DNA of 38,860 nucleotides from NCBI RefSeq assembly GCF_005405405.1, contig NZ_BJDZ01000028.1, forward strand, positions 1 through 38,860. Direction: 5' to 3'. Shown here piece after piece: positions 22,142-31,153 of the stretch. Both the position numbers and the translations under genes were made by a program. The stretch's first letter is position 1, and every line of letters starts with the position of its first letter. Source of the DNA: Lactiplantibacillus plajomi (GTDB lineage: Bacteria; Bacillota; Bacilli; Lactobacillales; Lactobacillaceae). The notes below the pieces were generated by a model, which saw only the letters and a program-made list of their open reading frames with translations, ran no database searches and was not told the origin of the DNA.

Positions 22142-22533
22142 ATGGCTTTAAACGGATGGCACGAGTGCTGCCGACATTATGGCATGACCGGGTAACGATT
22201 AGTGGCGTTCGTGAAGTTAAAGATGGACCGTTCACAACGACGGAAGATGTGACTGTCTGTAAAGACCGACCGGCCAAAGTTGTCCTATCAGGACTCAAAA
22301 CCAGTGAACAGTCGTTCTTTGGGACTGATGCCTATGATGCCAAGCTCATCATTGATAATGGCGTTAAGGTAGCAGCCGGTGACTTAATCACCGTGACTGA
22401 TCAGAACAGCGTGGTAACTGAGTATCGGCGTGCCAGTAAAGGTTATACCGGCTATGCAAGTCACCAAGAAGTTGCGATGGTGCGTGATGAAAAGGCTAAA
22501 GAGGTGGTTAACGATGGCTTGGGGAACGATTGA
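22138..22533 (+). CDS. head closure / minor capsid protein
   Basis: A 131-residue beta-rich protein of the Minor_capsid_1 type (LPTLWHDRVTISGVREVKDG, AKVVLSGLKTSEQSFFGTDA, GDLITVTDQNSVVTEYRRAS). It fits the head-completion ring, which plugs the portal after packaging. ATGA overlap with the connector gene; its end overlaps the next gene by 20 bases. Confidence 0.83.
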   Translation: MNGFKRMARVLPTLWHDRVTISGVREVKDGPFTTTEDVTVCKDRPAKVVLSGLKTSEQSFFGTDAYDAKLIIDNGVKVAAGDLITVTDQNSVVTEYRRASKGYTGYASHQEVAMVRDEKAKEVVNDGLGND

Positions 22534-22912
22534 TGCCAAAGAGTTTGAGGCTTTCGTTGAAAGGGTTGGTGCACAAGGCAAACCACAACGGCTTAAACGT
22601 GAACTAAGCCAGAGTGTACGCCAGGTTGGTTCAAAAGCACTTCGGGGAGTTAAAAACCGTACGCCAGTTGACACAGGAACACTTCGGCGAGGATGGGAAC
22701 TTAAGGGACCCACCATTAGTTCCTCGGACATTGTGCTGACGATGCTCAATAATATTGAGTACGCACAGTACGTCGAGTCTGGTCACCGAACGAGGAGTGG
22801 TGGCTGGGTTTCAGGTAGCCATATGCTGATGAAAACTTTATTTGAAGTCGATAATCAGATGTCTTCGTTGCTCACTCCAGCCTTTCAAAAGTATTTACAG
22901 GGGTTGATGTAA
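22514..22912 (+). CDS. HK97 gp10-like neck/tail-completion protein
   Basis: A 132-residue protein with the family signature KNRTPVDTGTLRRGWEL, then NNIEYAQYVESGHRTRSGGW and a helical end. HK97 gp10-like proteins act at the head-tail joint. The start at ATG 22514 has AGAGGTGG six bases upstream and lies inside the head-closure gene; the longer open frame to 22430 is overlap only. It ends by sharing one base with the next start codon. Confidence 0.9.
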   Translation: MAWGTIDAKEFEAFVERVGAQGKPQRLKRELSQSVRQVGSKALRGVKNRTPVDTGTLRRGWELKGPTISSSDIVLTMLNNIEYAQYVESGHRTRSGGWVSGSHMLMKTLFEVDNQMSSLLTPAFQKYLQGLM

Positions 22913-23325
22913 TGGCCTTCGATATAATCAAATCAATTGCCGAAGAATTAGTGGGTATGGGGCTGAACTTACCAATCTATCGGGAGAATCAACGAGGCGG
23001 TTTTAAAGAACCGTCTTTTTTCATAAGTAAAATCACGGGACACATACAGCCTAACTTGTTCGGTATTCAGTGGCGGGATAACCATTATGAAGTGGTGTAC
23101 TTTCCAAATGCTGATGGGGCTAACGCCGACATGGACGCGATGGAGGACTTTTTGTCCGATAACTTTACCCAACTGCAAGAGTTTGCCAAAATACGGGACC
23201 TGAACTTTGAACGGAGTGACAGCACGTTGGTGGCAACTTTTAAAGTTAAGTTTAGAGCCGTTCCCGTAGACCAGGGCACTAAACAACAATCATTAGACTT
23301 TGAAGGAGGTCTAAAACATGACTAA
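22912..23325 (+). CDS. tail terminator protein (DUF6838-like)
   Basis: A 137-residue protein with the pattern IIKSIAEELVGMGLNLPIY, FFISKITGHIQPNLFG, HYEVVYFPN and FKVKFRAVPVDQ. It matches the phage tail-terminator family DUF6838, which caps the tail tube and joins it to the head. Position between the gp10-like protein and the tail sheath agrees with PBSX order. It overlaps the next small gene by eight bases. Confidence 0.82.
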   Translation: MAFDIIKSIAEELVGMGLNLPIYRENQRGGFKEPSFFISKITGHIQPNLFGIQWRDNHYEVVYFPNADGANADMDAMEDFLSDNFTQLQEFAKIRDLNFERSDSTLVATFKVKFRAVPVDQGTKQQSLDFEGGLKHD

Positions 23326-23500
23326 AGTACGCGCAAAGCGGGTCACTAAGGTTGCACGATATGGTAAAGCTGACTTATTACAAGCTAGTGGATTTACCAA
23401 GCTTGAGAAAGATATTCTGAACGTGGTTTTAGACAACGACCAAGAGTATTCAGTCGATCAGGCTAAACAACAAATCAAGAAATTTAAGGAGGCTATCTAA
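23318..23500 (+). CDS. small basic hypothetical tail protein
   Basis: A 60-residue protein: a basic start (TKVRAKRVTKVARYGKADLL) followed by helices (FTKLEKDILNVVLDN, VDQAKQQIKKFKEA). Genes of this size and position, between tail terminator and sheath, are common in PBSX-like phages (xkdJ position). The function is unknown. AAGGAGG stands upstream and the stop codon overlaps the sheath start. Confidence 0.75.
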   Translation: MTKVRAKRVTKVARYGKADLLQASGFTKLEKDILNVVLDNDQEYSVDQAKQQIKKFKEAI

Positions 23501-24858
23501 TGGCTGGTGGAATTTGGACAACACAGAACAAAGTACGGCCAGGCGCTTACATCAATACTAAAGGTGTGGCAGAAGCAAAACCAGATACGACTATTGGTCG
23601 GGTGCTTCTGGCTAACGGCGTGGATTATGGTTGGGGGACAAACGGTGTGATTGAATTGTCCGCTGACAGTAATTTTCGCGCATTGATTGGGACAACGCTA
23701 TCTGATGACAAGGCCGTGACTATTCGCGAGGCACTTAAGGGAGCATTAACGGTGCTACTAGTTAATGCCAACGACGGTGAGAAAGCAACTGTCACGGATG
23801 ATGCCTTACCATGGACCTTTACAGCCAAGTTTGGCGGTACTCGTGGCAATGATATCAGCGTCAACGTGGTAAAAGATGCTACTGATGATAGTAAGTTGAC
23901 CGTTACGACTCTACTTGATACGACAGCGGTTGACGAACAAACAGTGAGTGCGGATGGCACCATTTCACTATTGAGTAACGATTTTATCGATGTTACTACT
24001 GCGGAAGATGTGGCCACTAAGTTAGCTGCGTTGACGGGTAAAACGTCTTACAAGTTAACCGGTGGGACTTCAAAAGCCGGTGATGTAACCGAATTATTAT
24101 CCAAAGTCATGGAAACGATGACGTATAACGTGGTAACCACGGCAGGGTATGCGGATGATAATCCAATTCATGCTTTATTAGTTGAAATGGTTCGCCGGAT
24201 GCGTGAAGAAGAAGGCTACAAGGTGACGGCGGTTGTGCCAGGCAAACTTACTGATAAGCCTTGGGATTATGAAGGTGTGTCAACCGTCGTTAATGGCGTA
24301 GCTCTAACTGACGGCACTAAGTTAGATGCAACAATGGCTGCGGCTTATATTGCTGGCGCCTCTTCAGCTATTAACGGTGCTTCATCCTTAACTTATGCTG
24401 AATATCCGGGTGCAGTCGACGCAAATCCACGCCTGTCGAATTCTGCCACGATTGATAATTTAAAGAGTGGTCACTTATTGTTCACGGTTAAGCGTGATGG
24501 TGGTGTAGTGGTTGAACAAGACATTAATTCCCTTGTTAGCTACACAGACGATAAGCCAAGCTACTTTGCCAAAAATCAAGTGATTCGGACGATTGATTGG
24601 ATTGCCAACCAAACTCAGACTACCTTTGAGGACCAGTTTATCGGCAAGGTTAACAATGACGAAACTGGCCGTGACTTGTTCAAGGCGAACCTGGTTGCAC
24701 AGTTAGATCAACTTCAAAATAGTGGGTCAATCACCAACTTTGAGGCTGACGATGTCACGGTTGCATCTGGTGAGAATAAAGACGCCATCTTAGTGACGTT
24801 GGCAGTTCAACCTAATGAAGCAATGGAAAAACTGTACATGACGATTACGGTGCAATAA
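23500..24858 (+). CDS. tail sheath protein (XkdK-like)
   Basis: A 452-residue contractile sheath protein. The N-terminal part has the family start GGIWTTQNKVRPGAYIN and TTIGRVLLANGVDYG. An inserted variable domain (~105-190) follows. The conserved C-terminal domain contains INSLVSYTDDKPSYFAKNQ, VIRTIDWIANQTQTTFEDQF, GKVNNDETGRDLFKANL and ends EKLYMTITVQ. Presence of a sheath gene means a contractile tail (myovirus). Confidence 0.96.
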   Translation: MAGGIWTTQNKVRPGAYINTKGVAEAKPDTTIGRVLLANGVDYGWGTNGVIELSADSNFRALIGTTLSDDKAVTIREALKGALTVLLVNANDGEKATVTDDALPWTFTAKFGGTRGNDISVNVVKDATDDSKLTVTTLLDTTAVDEQTVSADGTISLLSNDFIDVTTAEDVATKLAALTGKTSYKLTGGTSKAGDVTELLSKVMETMTYNVVTTAGYADDNPIHALLVEMVRRMREEEGYKVTAVVPGKLTDKPWDYEGVSTVVNGVALTDGTKLDATMAAAYIAGASSAINGASSLTYAEYPGAVDANPRLSNSATIDNLKSGHLLFTVKRDGGVVVEQDINSLVSYTDDKPSYFAKNQVIRTIDWIANQTQTTFEDQFIGKVNNDETGRDLFKANLVAQLDQLQNSGSITNFEADDVTVASGENKDAILVTLAVQPNEAMEKLYMTITVQ

Positions 24859-24875
24859 GAGAGGAGTTTTAAAAC

Positions 24876-25358
24876 ATGGCTGAAACAACGACAATTGGTT
24901 CTTTCTTAAATGGGCGAGACACAATTTCTACAAAAGACGCCAAGATTTACATCACAATTGACGGCAAAGTCATTCCGCTAATTGAGGCGAATAAGTTTAG
25001 CGCTAAATTAGAAAAAAACAAGGAAGACGTTCAAACCTTGGGCTCACGTTGGAAACACAAGAAGGTTACGAGCGTTGAAGGTACGGGGACACTTGGCGGC
25101 TATTTGATTAGTTCCAACTGGTCCAAGTATGCTTTGCCATACATTAAAGGCGGCAAGGACCTGTATTTTGAAGTTACCATGACCATTAATGACCCAACGA
25201 GTGCTGCTGGGACACAGACTTTGCACTTTACGGACGTTAACCTTGATGACGTCCCGTTTGCCGACTTTGAGGCGGATGACGATGTTATGCAATGGGAATC
25301 AGACTTTACCTTTGAAGGCGTAGAACTAATTCACGCTTTTGATGGATTTGATTTGTAG
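24876..25358 (+). CDS. tail tube protein (XkdM-like)
   Basis: A 160-residue beta-rich protein directly after the sheath gene, as expected for the tube (LNGRDTISTKDAKIYITIDG, FSAKLEKNKEDVQTLGSRW, GTGTLGGYLISS, FEADDDVMQWESDFTFEG). It polymerises into the inner tube through which DNA passes. GAGGAG upstream of the ATG is clear. Confidence 0.93.
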   Translation: MAETTTIGSFLNGRDTISTKDAKIYITIDGKVIPLIEANKFSAKLEKNKEDVQTLGSRWKHKKVTSVEGTGTLGGYLISSNWSKYALPYIKGGKDLYFEVTMTINDPTSAAGTQTLHFTDVNLDDVPFADFEADDDVMQWESDFTFEGVELIHAFDGFDL

Positions 25359-25370
25359 GAGGAGTAAGTA

Positions 25371-25805
25371 ATGAGTGAAGAAGTAAAGCAACAACGTAGC
25401 GTAGCAGGGTTCTTAAAGCAGAACGTTGATTATGAACCGGCGACGCAAGAAGTCCTATTTAAACGGTTTAAAGAACCGTTTGTGATTCGGGAAATTACAA
25501 ATAAGGAAATTGACGTACTACGGAAAAAGGCAACTACTCGGCATAAGAATCCGGCTACTGGTCAAGTGGAAAAGACGCAAGATCAGGAAAAATTTGGCGA
25601 ATTGATGGTCACTGAATCAGTTGTTTTTCCGCCGCTGGACAATGAAGAACTTCAAAAGAGTTACGGGTGCTTAGCTGACCCCGTGGGATTACTTAAGGAA
25701 ATGCTCAAAGTGGGTGAAATGACGGACCTTAGCGGTGAAGTCATGAAGTTATCTGGGATTAATCAAGATAACTTGGAAGATTTAACTGAAGAAGTAAAAA
25801 ACTAG
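25371..25805 (+). CDS. tail assembly chaperone (XkdN-like), short product
   Basis: A 144-residue protein (VAGFLKQNVDYEPATQEVLF, EPFVIREITNKEIDVLRKK, GLLKEMLKVGEMTDLSGEV) of the XkdN group, corresponding to lambda gpG. It lies between the tube and tape measure genes and should coat the tape measure during tail assembly. Its last codons GTA-AAA-AAC-TAG contain the heptamer A AAA AAC, where a -1 frameshift leads into the next frame. Confidence 0.92.
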   Translation: MSEEVKQQRSVAGFLKQNVDYEPATQEVLFKRFKEPFVIREITNKEIDVLRKKATTRHKNPATGQVEKTQDQEKFGELMVTESVVFPPLDNEELQKSYGCLADPVGLLKEMLKVGEMTDLSGEVMKLSGINQDNLEDLTEEVKN

Positions 25806-25993
25806 TCGAGGCGGGCCAGGGAAATGATTTTAATTACTACTTCTACGTAATGAATGAGTATCACTGGACGCCAGCACAATGGATTAGTTTTACAACGCGT
25901 GAAAAAGCCCTGATTATTGCTGGAATTCAAATCCGTGTTAAGGAAGAGAAACGGCAAGAGAAGGATGCTAAGCGTAAAGCTAGGAGGCATTAG
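25371..25993 (+). CDS. tail assembly chaperone, -1 frameshift product
   Basis: A slip at A AAA AAC (25796-25802), just before the TAG stop, moves ribosomes to the -1 frame from 25802. That frame continues for 63 codons to TAG at 25991-25993 (LVEAGQGNDFNYYFYVMNEY, WTPAQWISFTTREKALII, ending in a basic helix). The downstream frame has no ribosome binding site or start of its own near its beginning. The arrangement matches lambda gpG-gpT and many other phages, where both products are needed for tape measure assembly. The fused product would be 207 residues. The site is seen; its use is inferred. Confidence 0.85.
25796..25802 (+). other. programmed -1 ribosomal frameshift site
   Basis: A_AAA_AAC in the reading frame (GTA AAA AAC TAG) is the strongest class of bacterial slippery heptamer. 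The stop codon immediately behind it and the long open -1 frame support use. I did not find an obvious downstream pseudoknot by eye. Confidence 0.85.
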
Positions 25994-26026
25994 CTTTCTA
26001 GTGTACATAGGAAAGGAGGCAGAAGT

Positions 26027-29000
26027 GTGTCGACCGTAAGTGCAACGATTAAGATTCTAGATGGCTTTTCAGGACCACTTAGTAAGTTAAATTCAGGACT
26101 TCAGGCGGGACAAAGTCGTTTTAGCCAGTTTAAGTCTGCCATGAATGGTAACCCGTTTGGTTCTGTGAATAAATCTGCCCAACAAACTGGCGGGATTTTC
26201 AAGCAAATGTTGGGTGCTAACTTGATCGGCTCAGGAATTTCTAAGGGAGTCGGGATGGCCACATCAGGAATTGGGTCAATGATGACTGAATTAAACGATT
26301 CTAGTAAAGCCTGGCAGACTTTTAATGGCAATATGAGTATGATTGGTCAAAGCCAAGGACAAATCAATAAAACCCGAGGCTCACTCCAAAAATATGCTCA
26401 ACAAACGATTTATTCTGCCTCTGATATGGCTTCAACTTATAGTCAATTGGCGGCCGTTGGAACCAAGAATACCGGTCAACTGGTTAAGGGATTTGGAGGC
26501 TTAGCCGCTGCCTCAGCGGACCCGCAACAAGCAATGAAGACGTTAAGTCAACAAGCAACCCAAGCAGCAGCTAAGCCACAGATTCAATGGGCTGACTTTA
26601 AACTAATGCTCGAGCAGACGCCCGCTGGTATGGCAATGGTTGCGAAAACCATGCATAAGAGTACTGGGCAATTGGTTAAGGATGTTCAAGCGGGTAAAGT
26701 TAAAACGGATGATTTCTTTAATGCGATTGCTAAGACTGGTACGAATAAGAACTTTAGTAAAATGGCCACACAGTATAAAACTGTTGGTCAAGCGATGGAT
26801 GGTTTAAAAGAAACTTTGGCCAATAATTTACAACCGGCATTTGATAAAGTTGGCAAGGTTGGAATTAAGGCTATTAGTGAATTAACTGACAGTCTTGGCA
26901 AAGTTAAGTTTGATACGATTGCTGACAAGATTACGCCTATGGTTACTGGTGTGGTTAATGGATTGAAGACGGCGGGAAAGGCAGTTAGAGCCTTTTTTAA
27001 ATCATTCAGTGATAGCGGTGCAATTTCATCAATGGGAGCCGCATTTTCTTCAATTAAGGAAACCATTGGCAGTGTTATTGGTAAGCTGTCTAGTATGGGG
27101 ACAAAAGATCCTTTTGCGGCGTTTAAAACATTGGGTAGTATAACTGGTGGCGCGCTAAAGGGAGCTGCAAATGCAATCACGGCAATTTCCGATGTGATTG
27201 GTGATTTAGACCCTAGTTCTCTTAAAGTATTAGGGGCAGCGTTTGTTGCGCTTAAAGCTGGGACTAAAGGATTAATTTTAACGGCAGTTGTAGCTGGACT
27301 GACTGCACTTAGTAAGTTAGATTCGGGTACCTTGAATGCATTAGCTAAGGCACTAGGTGTTTTGGCAATTGGTTTAGTTACTATTAAGACGTTAGGCAAA
27401 CTGGACAGTGCCTTTACTGGATTAAGCCGTGGCATAAAGAGTTTGGGTAGTGGCGGAGCTATTTCTAAGATTGGCTCGAGCGCCAGTGCGGGTGCGGCCG
27501 GATTTATTAAACTAGGCGCCTCGTTGTTACTAGTGGGTGGGGCTATTTTACTTGCTGGTGCAGGCATGTGGTTAATGGTCGATGCAACTACTTCATTAGT
27601 AGCGGCTGGCTGGCCTGCGGTAGCTGTGTTTGCGGGCATGGTGATTGGTATTGCAGCCTTGGCAGCTGTTGTTGCACTGATTGGTCCGGCGATGATTGCG
27701 GGTGCAGTGGGCTTCGTTATTTTTGGAGCTGCGTTACTAATTATCGGTGTGGCGGTATTTGTTGCCGCTGCTGGATTAGCCATTCTTGCAACGCAACTTC
27801 CGCTAATTGCTCAATACGGGCTGACAGCCGCCATTAATATATTAGCGTTAGCTGGCGCCATTGCAGTGTTCGGCCTGGGTGCAATTGTGGCAGCAGTTGG
27901 TTTAATCCTACTTGGTGCCGCACTGCTGGTTGTTGGTGTTGGCTTTGCCGTAGCCGCGATTGGTGCATTGTTATTTGGGGTTGCGATGGCGATTGTTGCA
28001 GCAACCGTCTTAATTGCGGCAGTCGGCATGCTGATGCTAGCAGTCGCAGTTCCGTTGGTTGCAGCCTTTAGTTTGGTTGCGGCGGTTGGACTTTTGATGA
28101 TGAGTGCTGCTTTGATGATTATTGCAGTCGTCGGATTGATTGCCGGTGCCGGTATGATTGTATTAGGAGTGGGATTGATGTTAGTGGCGCCATTAGCAAT
28201 TGTGGCAGCAGCTGGTATTCTTTTACTTGGCGCTGCCGCAATTGTCCTTGGGGCTGGATTAATCATTGTGGCGGCTGGATTAGCAGCGGTGGCAGCTGGA
28301 TTAATTTTGGCGGCAGCTGGCGTTATGGTATTAGTCACAGCTTTCATCACGGCTGGAACCATGCTAGTTAGTGCCATTGTGGGTGCGATGAAGAATGTCA
28401 TCTCAGCAGTTTCTGATGGCATTTCTACTGCAGTTAGTACGGCTAAGAGTTTTGGTAGTGCGCTAGTCAGTGTTGGTAAGGATTTGATTCAGGGACTTGT
28501 AAACGGGATTAAAAGCATGATTAGTACAGCAGTAAGCACAGTTAAGAACGTTGCTGGAAGTGTTGTTAAAGCAGCTAAGTCAGTATTGCATATCGGTTCG
28601 CCGTCAAAACTATTTAATCAGTATGGACGTTGGGTAGACCAAGGGCTGATTAATGGATTGAATCGTGATGCAGGAGGCGCTGCTAGTGCTTCTAGTGCGA
28701 TGGCTCAAGGCGTGGTTAACGCTGCTAGCGGTATGAGCGCAACATTACCAAATTTAGTGGCAGGATCACTTGCAGGTAATAATGCCGGTGATGTTTTGGC
28801 TGACGGCTTTGGACGAGCGCTAGTCATGATTAATCGAGTGTCTAAAGCGATTGATGGTTTGGGAAGTAATTCAATTGGTGTCAATGGCAGGATGGCTAGC
28901 GACTTACCTTTATCCTCACCGTACGGAGAAGGTAAGAGCACTACCACTACTAATACCAATTATGGTAATGATGAATCTAACGTCGTTGTTCAGGTTCAAA

Positions 29001-29110
29001 GTGGTGCCATCCAACTTGTAAGTAGTGGTAATGCTCAAATGGACGGTGAAGCTATTGTTCGGGCTGCTGAAGACTACTTGAAACACTTAAACGGAAAATC
29101 GATGAGTTAG
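26027..29110 (+). CDS. tape measure protein
   Basis: A 1027-residue protein that sets tail length; the usual 0.15 nm per residue suggests a tail near 150 nm. The N-terminal tape-measure domain spans ~1-270 (MSTVSATIKILDGFSGPLSK, QQTIYSASDMASTYSQLAAV, LMLEQTPAGMAMVAKTMHKS). Residues ~480-780 are an almost unbroken hydrophobic Ala/Val/Ile/Leu/Gly run with many predicted spans. The C-terminal part holds VLHIGSPSKLFNQYGRWVDQG, typical of tape measures. GTG 26027 with AAAGGAGG upstream is the start. Long minus-strand frames inside it are shadows of its low complexity. Confidence 0.95.
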   Translation: MSTVSATIKILDGFSGPLSKLNSGLQAGQSRFSQFKSAMNGNPFGSVNKSAQQTGGIFKQMLGANLIGSGISKGVGMATSGIGSMMTELNDSSKAWQTFNGNMSMIGQSQGQINKTRGSLQKYAQQTIYSASDMASTYSQLAAVGTKNTGQLVKGFGGLAAASADPQQAMKTLSQQATQAAAKPQIQWADFKLMLEQTPAGMAMVAKTMHKSTGQLVKDVQAGKVKTDDFFNAIAKTGTNKNFSKMATQYKTVGQAMDGLKETLANNLQPAFDKVGKVGIKAISELTDSLGKVKFDTIADKITPMVTGVVNGLKTAGKAVRAFFKSFSDSGAISSMGAAFSSIKETIGSVIGKLSSMGTKDPFAAFKTLGSITGGALKGAANAITAISDVIGDLDPSSLKVLGAAFVALKAGTKGLILTAVVAGLTALSKLDSGTLNALAKALGVLAIGLVTIKTLGKLDSAFTGLSRGIKSLGSGGAISKIGSSASAGAAGFIKLGASLLLVGGAILLAGAGMWLMVDATTSLVAAGWPAVAVFAGMVIGIAALAAVVALIGPAMIAGAVGFVIFGAALLIIGVAVFVAAAGLAILATQLPLIAQYGLTAAINILALAGAIAVFGLGAIVAAVGLILLGAALLVVGVGFAVAAIGALLFGVAMAIVAATVLIAAVGMLMLAVAVPLVAAFSLVAAVGLLMMSAALMIIAVVGLIAGAGMIVLGVGLMLVAPLAIVAAAGILLLGAAAIVLGAGLIIVAAGLAAVAAGLILAAAGVMVLVTAFITAGTMLVSAIVGAMKNVISAVSDGISTAVSTAKSFGSALVSVGKDLIQGLVNGIKSMISTAVSTVKNVAGSVVKAAKSVLHIGSPSKLFNQYGRWVDQGLINGLNRDAGGAASASSAMAQGVVNAASGMSATLPNLVAGSLAGNNAGDVLADGFGRALVMINRVSKAIDGLGSNSIGVNGRMASDLPLSSPYGEGKSTTTTNTNYGNDESNVVVQVQSGAIQLVSSGNAQMDGEAIVRAAEDYLKHLNGKSMS

Positions 29111-29120
29111 GGGGCGCAAG

Positions 29121-29813
29121 ATGGCAAAACATGTCGGTATTTATCTGACGGATAGTAAGAATTCCACGTTTGAATTACCGGTTAACCCCGAGGAGATTCA
29201 AATCAGTAGTGAGACGGACGATGCTACGGAGACGGTTGTCAAGCTGGGGGAAGTCAATGTTCTAGGCGAGAAAAAACTTCGAACTGTTGAGATTGAAAGC
29301 ATTCTGCCAGTCAAAACGGCGGGTGTGAACTATGTGACGGCTACCAAGCCGCTTAGTTCAGCTCAAAAGTACATTGACCGGATCCTTAAAATTCAAAAGT
29401 CTAGAAAGCCGGTACGATTAGTTTTGTCCGGTTCAAAGATTTCACTAAAAATGACGATTGCCAAGTTTACGTACGGGTTTAAGAATGCAAATTCGGATGA
29501 GTACACGTATACACTGAGCTTGACGGAGTATAGAACGTACAAGGCAAGAAAGATGAAAATCACCAAGAAAAAGGTTGCTAAAAAGGGTAAGGGACGATCG
29601 AAACCGCCTAAGAAAATTGGGCGGGGGTCCAAGGTGATTGTGAATGGTCGGCTGCACCTTGATAGCTACGGTCGGGCTCCTGGCGTAACGGAACACAATG
29701 CTGTTCGCAAGGTGAACTTTATTGCACCGGGACGTGCGTGTCCTTATCACGTCACCTTGCTCAACGGCGGTTGGCGCGGTTGGGTTAAAAAGTCTGCAGT
29801 TAAGGCGGTGTGA
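29121..29813 (+). CDS. XkdP-like tail/baseplate protein
   Basis: A 230-residue protein. Residues ~1-145 match the XkdP/YqbP N-terminal domain (VGIYLTDSKNSTFELPVNPE, AQKYIDRILKIQKSRKPVRL, EYTYTLSLTEYRTYK). A very basic lysine-rich linker follows (~148-170). The end (SKVIVNGRLHLDSYGRAPGV to GGWRGWVKKSAV) looks like a small SH3-type domain where relatives carry LysM. It probably links the hub to the peptidoglycan. It follows the tape measure gene by ten bases. Confidence 0.85.
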   Translation: MAKHVGIYLTDSKNSTFELPVNPEEIQISSETDDATETVVKLGEVNVLGEKKLRTVEIESILPVKTAGVNYVTATKPLSSAQKYIDRILKIQKSRKPVRLVLSGSKISLKMTIAKFTYGFKNANSDEYTYTLSLTEYRTYKARKMKITKKKVAKKGKGRSKPPKKIGRGSKVIVNGRLHLDSYGRAPGVTEHNAVRKVNFIAPGRACPYHVTLLNGGWRGWVKKSAVKAV

Positions 29814-29815
29814 GC

Positions 29816-30841
29816 ATGGCGATTACAAGCTTTACAGTTCAGCACCGTGGCGGCGGAATGGTGGTCTGGGATATTCGTGAACTAGTTGTGGATGATACGG
29901 TACAGTGGACGACGGACCTTAATTACAGCGCTGGTGAGCTGACCTTTGACATCGTGGAAGTTGACGAAGGTTTTACGCCTCGTAATGGTGACATCGTAAA
30001 AATGAGTTGGGATGGGGTCAAAACCTTTTACGGTTATATTTTTGATTTCAAATATACGAACGAAAAGTTTAGTGTTACGGCTTACGACAAACTCCGTTAT
30101 CTTAAAAACGAAGACGCAATTGTCTGGCCGGTCACGACCGTCTCACAACGTTTTGATAAAGTTTGCCGAATGGCTGAGATTAAACATCGTGTTGTTAATA
30201 ACTCAAGTCACAAGGTTGCCGCTGAAGTTTGTGATAGTAAGACCTACTTTGACATGCTGAAGTCGGCTATCGAAATAACGACAAAAGCAAACGGCCAAAA
30301 ATACTTTGTGATCGCAAATTATGACACGGTGGAGTTGCGTAGAGCACCTTACCGTAGTTTGACGATTATCTTGGGTGACCAATCCCTCATGACTAAGTTT
30401 GAGTATGAACGTAGCATTGATGACGCAGCCACGGTCGTTCGGGTTGTTCGTGAAGATGAAACCAAGGGACAAAAGAGTACCGCTACTGCAACGGGGAAGA
30501 GTGCTAAGGACACGCATTACACAACTGTCACGGCTGGTAGCCCGCATAATATAGACAACTGGGGCCGTCTGCAGAAGGTTGAAAAAGCCAAGGAAAAGGC
30601 TAACGTCGCGCAAATGAAAGCCCAGGCCCGTCAACTTTTGAAAGAGAAAAACATTCAAAAACGGACCCTGAAACTGACAGTGTTAGGTGACATTAGTTTG
30701 GTGGCGGGCAATGCGGCGTATATTCAGATTAAGAGTCTGAAGGACATCGGTCTGGGAACTTCCTCGCATTTGATTACGAAAGCGACCCACCATTTTGGCA
30801 AGGATTACACTTGTGAGGTTGAAATGGTGGTGAACAAGTAA
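29816..30841 (+). CDS. baseplate hub protein (XkdQ/gp27-like)
   Basis: A 341-residue protein of the XkdQ/YqbQ family, related to T4 gp27 and phage late-control D. It has VDDTVQWTTDLNYSAGELTF, PRNGDIVKMSWDGVKTFYGY, a central helical region, then KRTLKLTVLGDISLVAGNAA and the end HHFGKDYTCEVEMVVNK. It forms the hub under the tail tube. ATG 29816 is preferred, with AAGGCGGTG upstream; GTG 29810 is an alternative. Confidence 0.88.
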   Translation: MAITSFTVQHRGGGMVVWDIRELVVDDTVQWTTDLNYSAGELTFDIVEVDEGFTPRNGDIVKMSWDGVKTFYGYIFDFKYTNEKFSVTAYDKLRYLKNEDAIVWPVTTVSQRFDKVCRMAEIKHRVVNNSSHKVAAEVCDSKTYFDMLKSAIEITTKANGQKYFVIANYDTVELRRAPYRSLTIILGDQSLMTKFEYERSIDDAATVVRVVREDETKGQKSTATATGKSAKDTHYTTVTAGSPHNIDNWGRLQKVEKAKEKANVAQMKAQARQLLKEKNIQKRTLKLTVLGDISLVAGNAAYIQIKSLKDIGLGTSSHLITKATHHFGKDYTCEVEMVVNK

Positions 30842-31143
30842 TGGCAGGACAATGGTTATTGAGCCAGCTTAAAAGCAAGGGTGGCAAAGATGCTGACTAC
30901 GCTGACGTGGTTTATGGTACCGTGGTCAGCACTGCGCCACTCCAGATTCAGTATTCAAATAGTATGATTCTTACGAGCAGTTTCTTAACGCTAGGGCGTG
31001 CCGTTAGCGACTATGAAACGACCATTAAAATAGATGGCTCGGATAAGAAAGTAAAAATTAAGAACGGACTGCGGTCTGGTGATCACGTTGCGATGATTCG
31101 TGGCGATGGTGGCCAGACTTTTTACGTGTTCGACAAATTGTGA
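30841..31143 (+). CDS. DUF2577 protein (XkdR-like)
   Basis: A 100-residue beta-rich protein with the DUF2577 pattern ADVVYGTVVSTAPLQIQYSN, MILTSSFLTLGRAV and LRSGDHVAMIRGDGGQTFYV. XkdR-like proteins are OB-fold parts of the baseplate spike. The start shares one base with the hub stop codon. Confidence 0.88.
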   Translation: MAGQWLLSQLKSKGGKDADYADVVYGTVVSTAPLQIQYSNSMILTSSFLTLGRAVSDYETTIKIDGSDKKVKIKNGLRSGDHVAMIRGDGGQTFYVFDKL

Positions 31144-31153
31144 GGTGATAAAA

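Noticed and set aside
26788-28422. Long minus-strand frames (331 and 203 codons) opposite the tape measure gene
   Set aside because: They mirror the low-complexity Ala/Val/Gly/Ile-rich tape measure sequence and consist of Ala/Pro/Thr/Ile-rich protein without starts or domains.
31100-31153. Upstream extension of the XkdS-like gene
   Set aside because: It overlaps the end of the DUF2577 gene and has no ribosome binding site. GTG 31154 is supported by GAGGTGAT.
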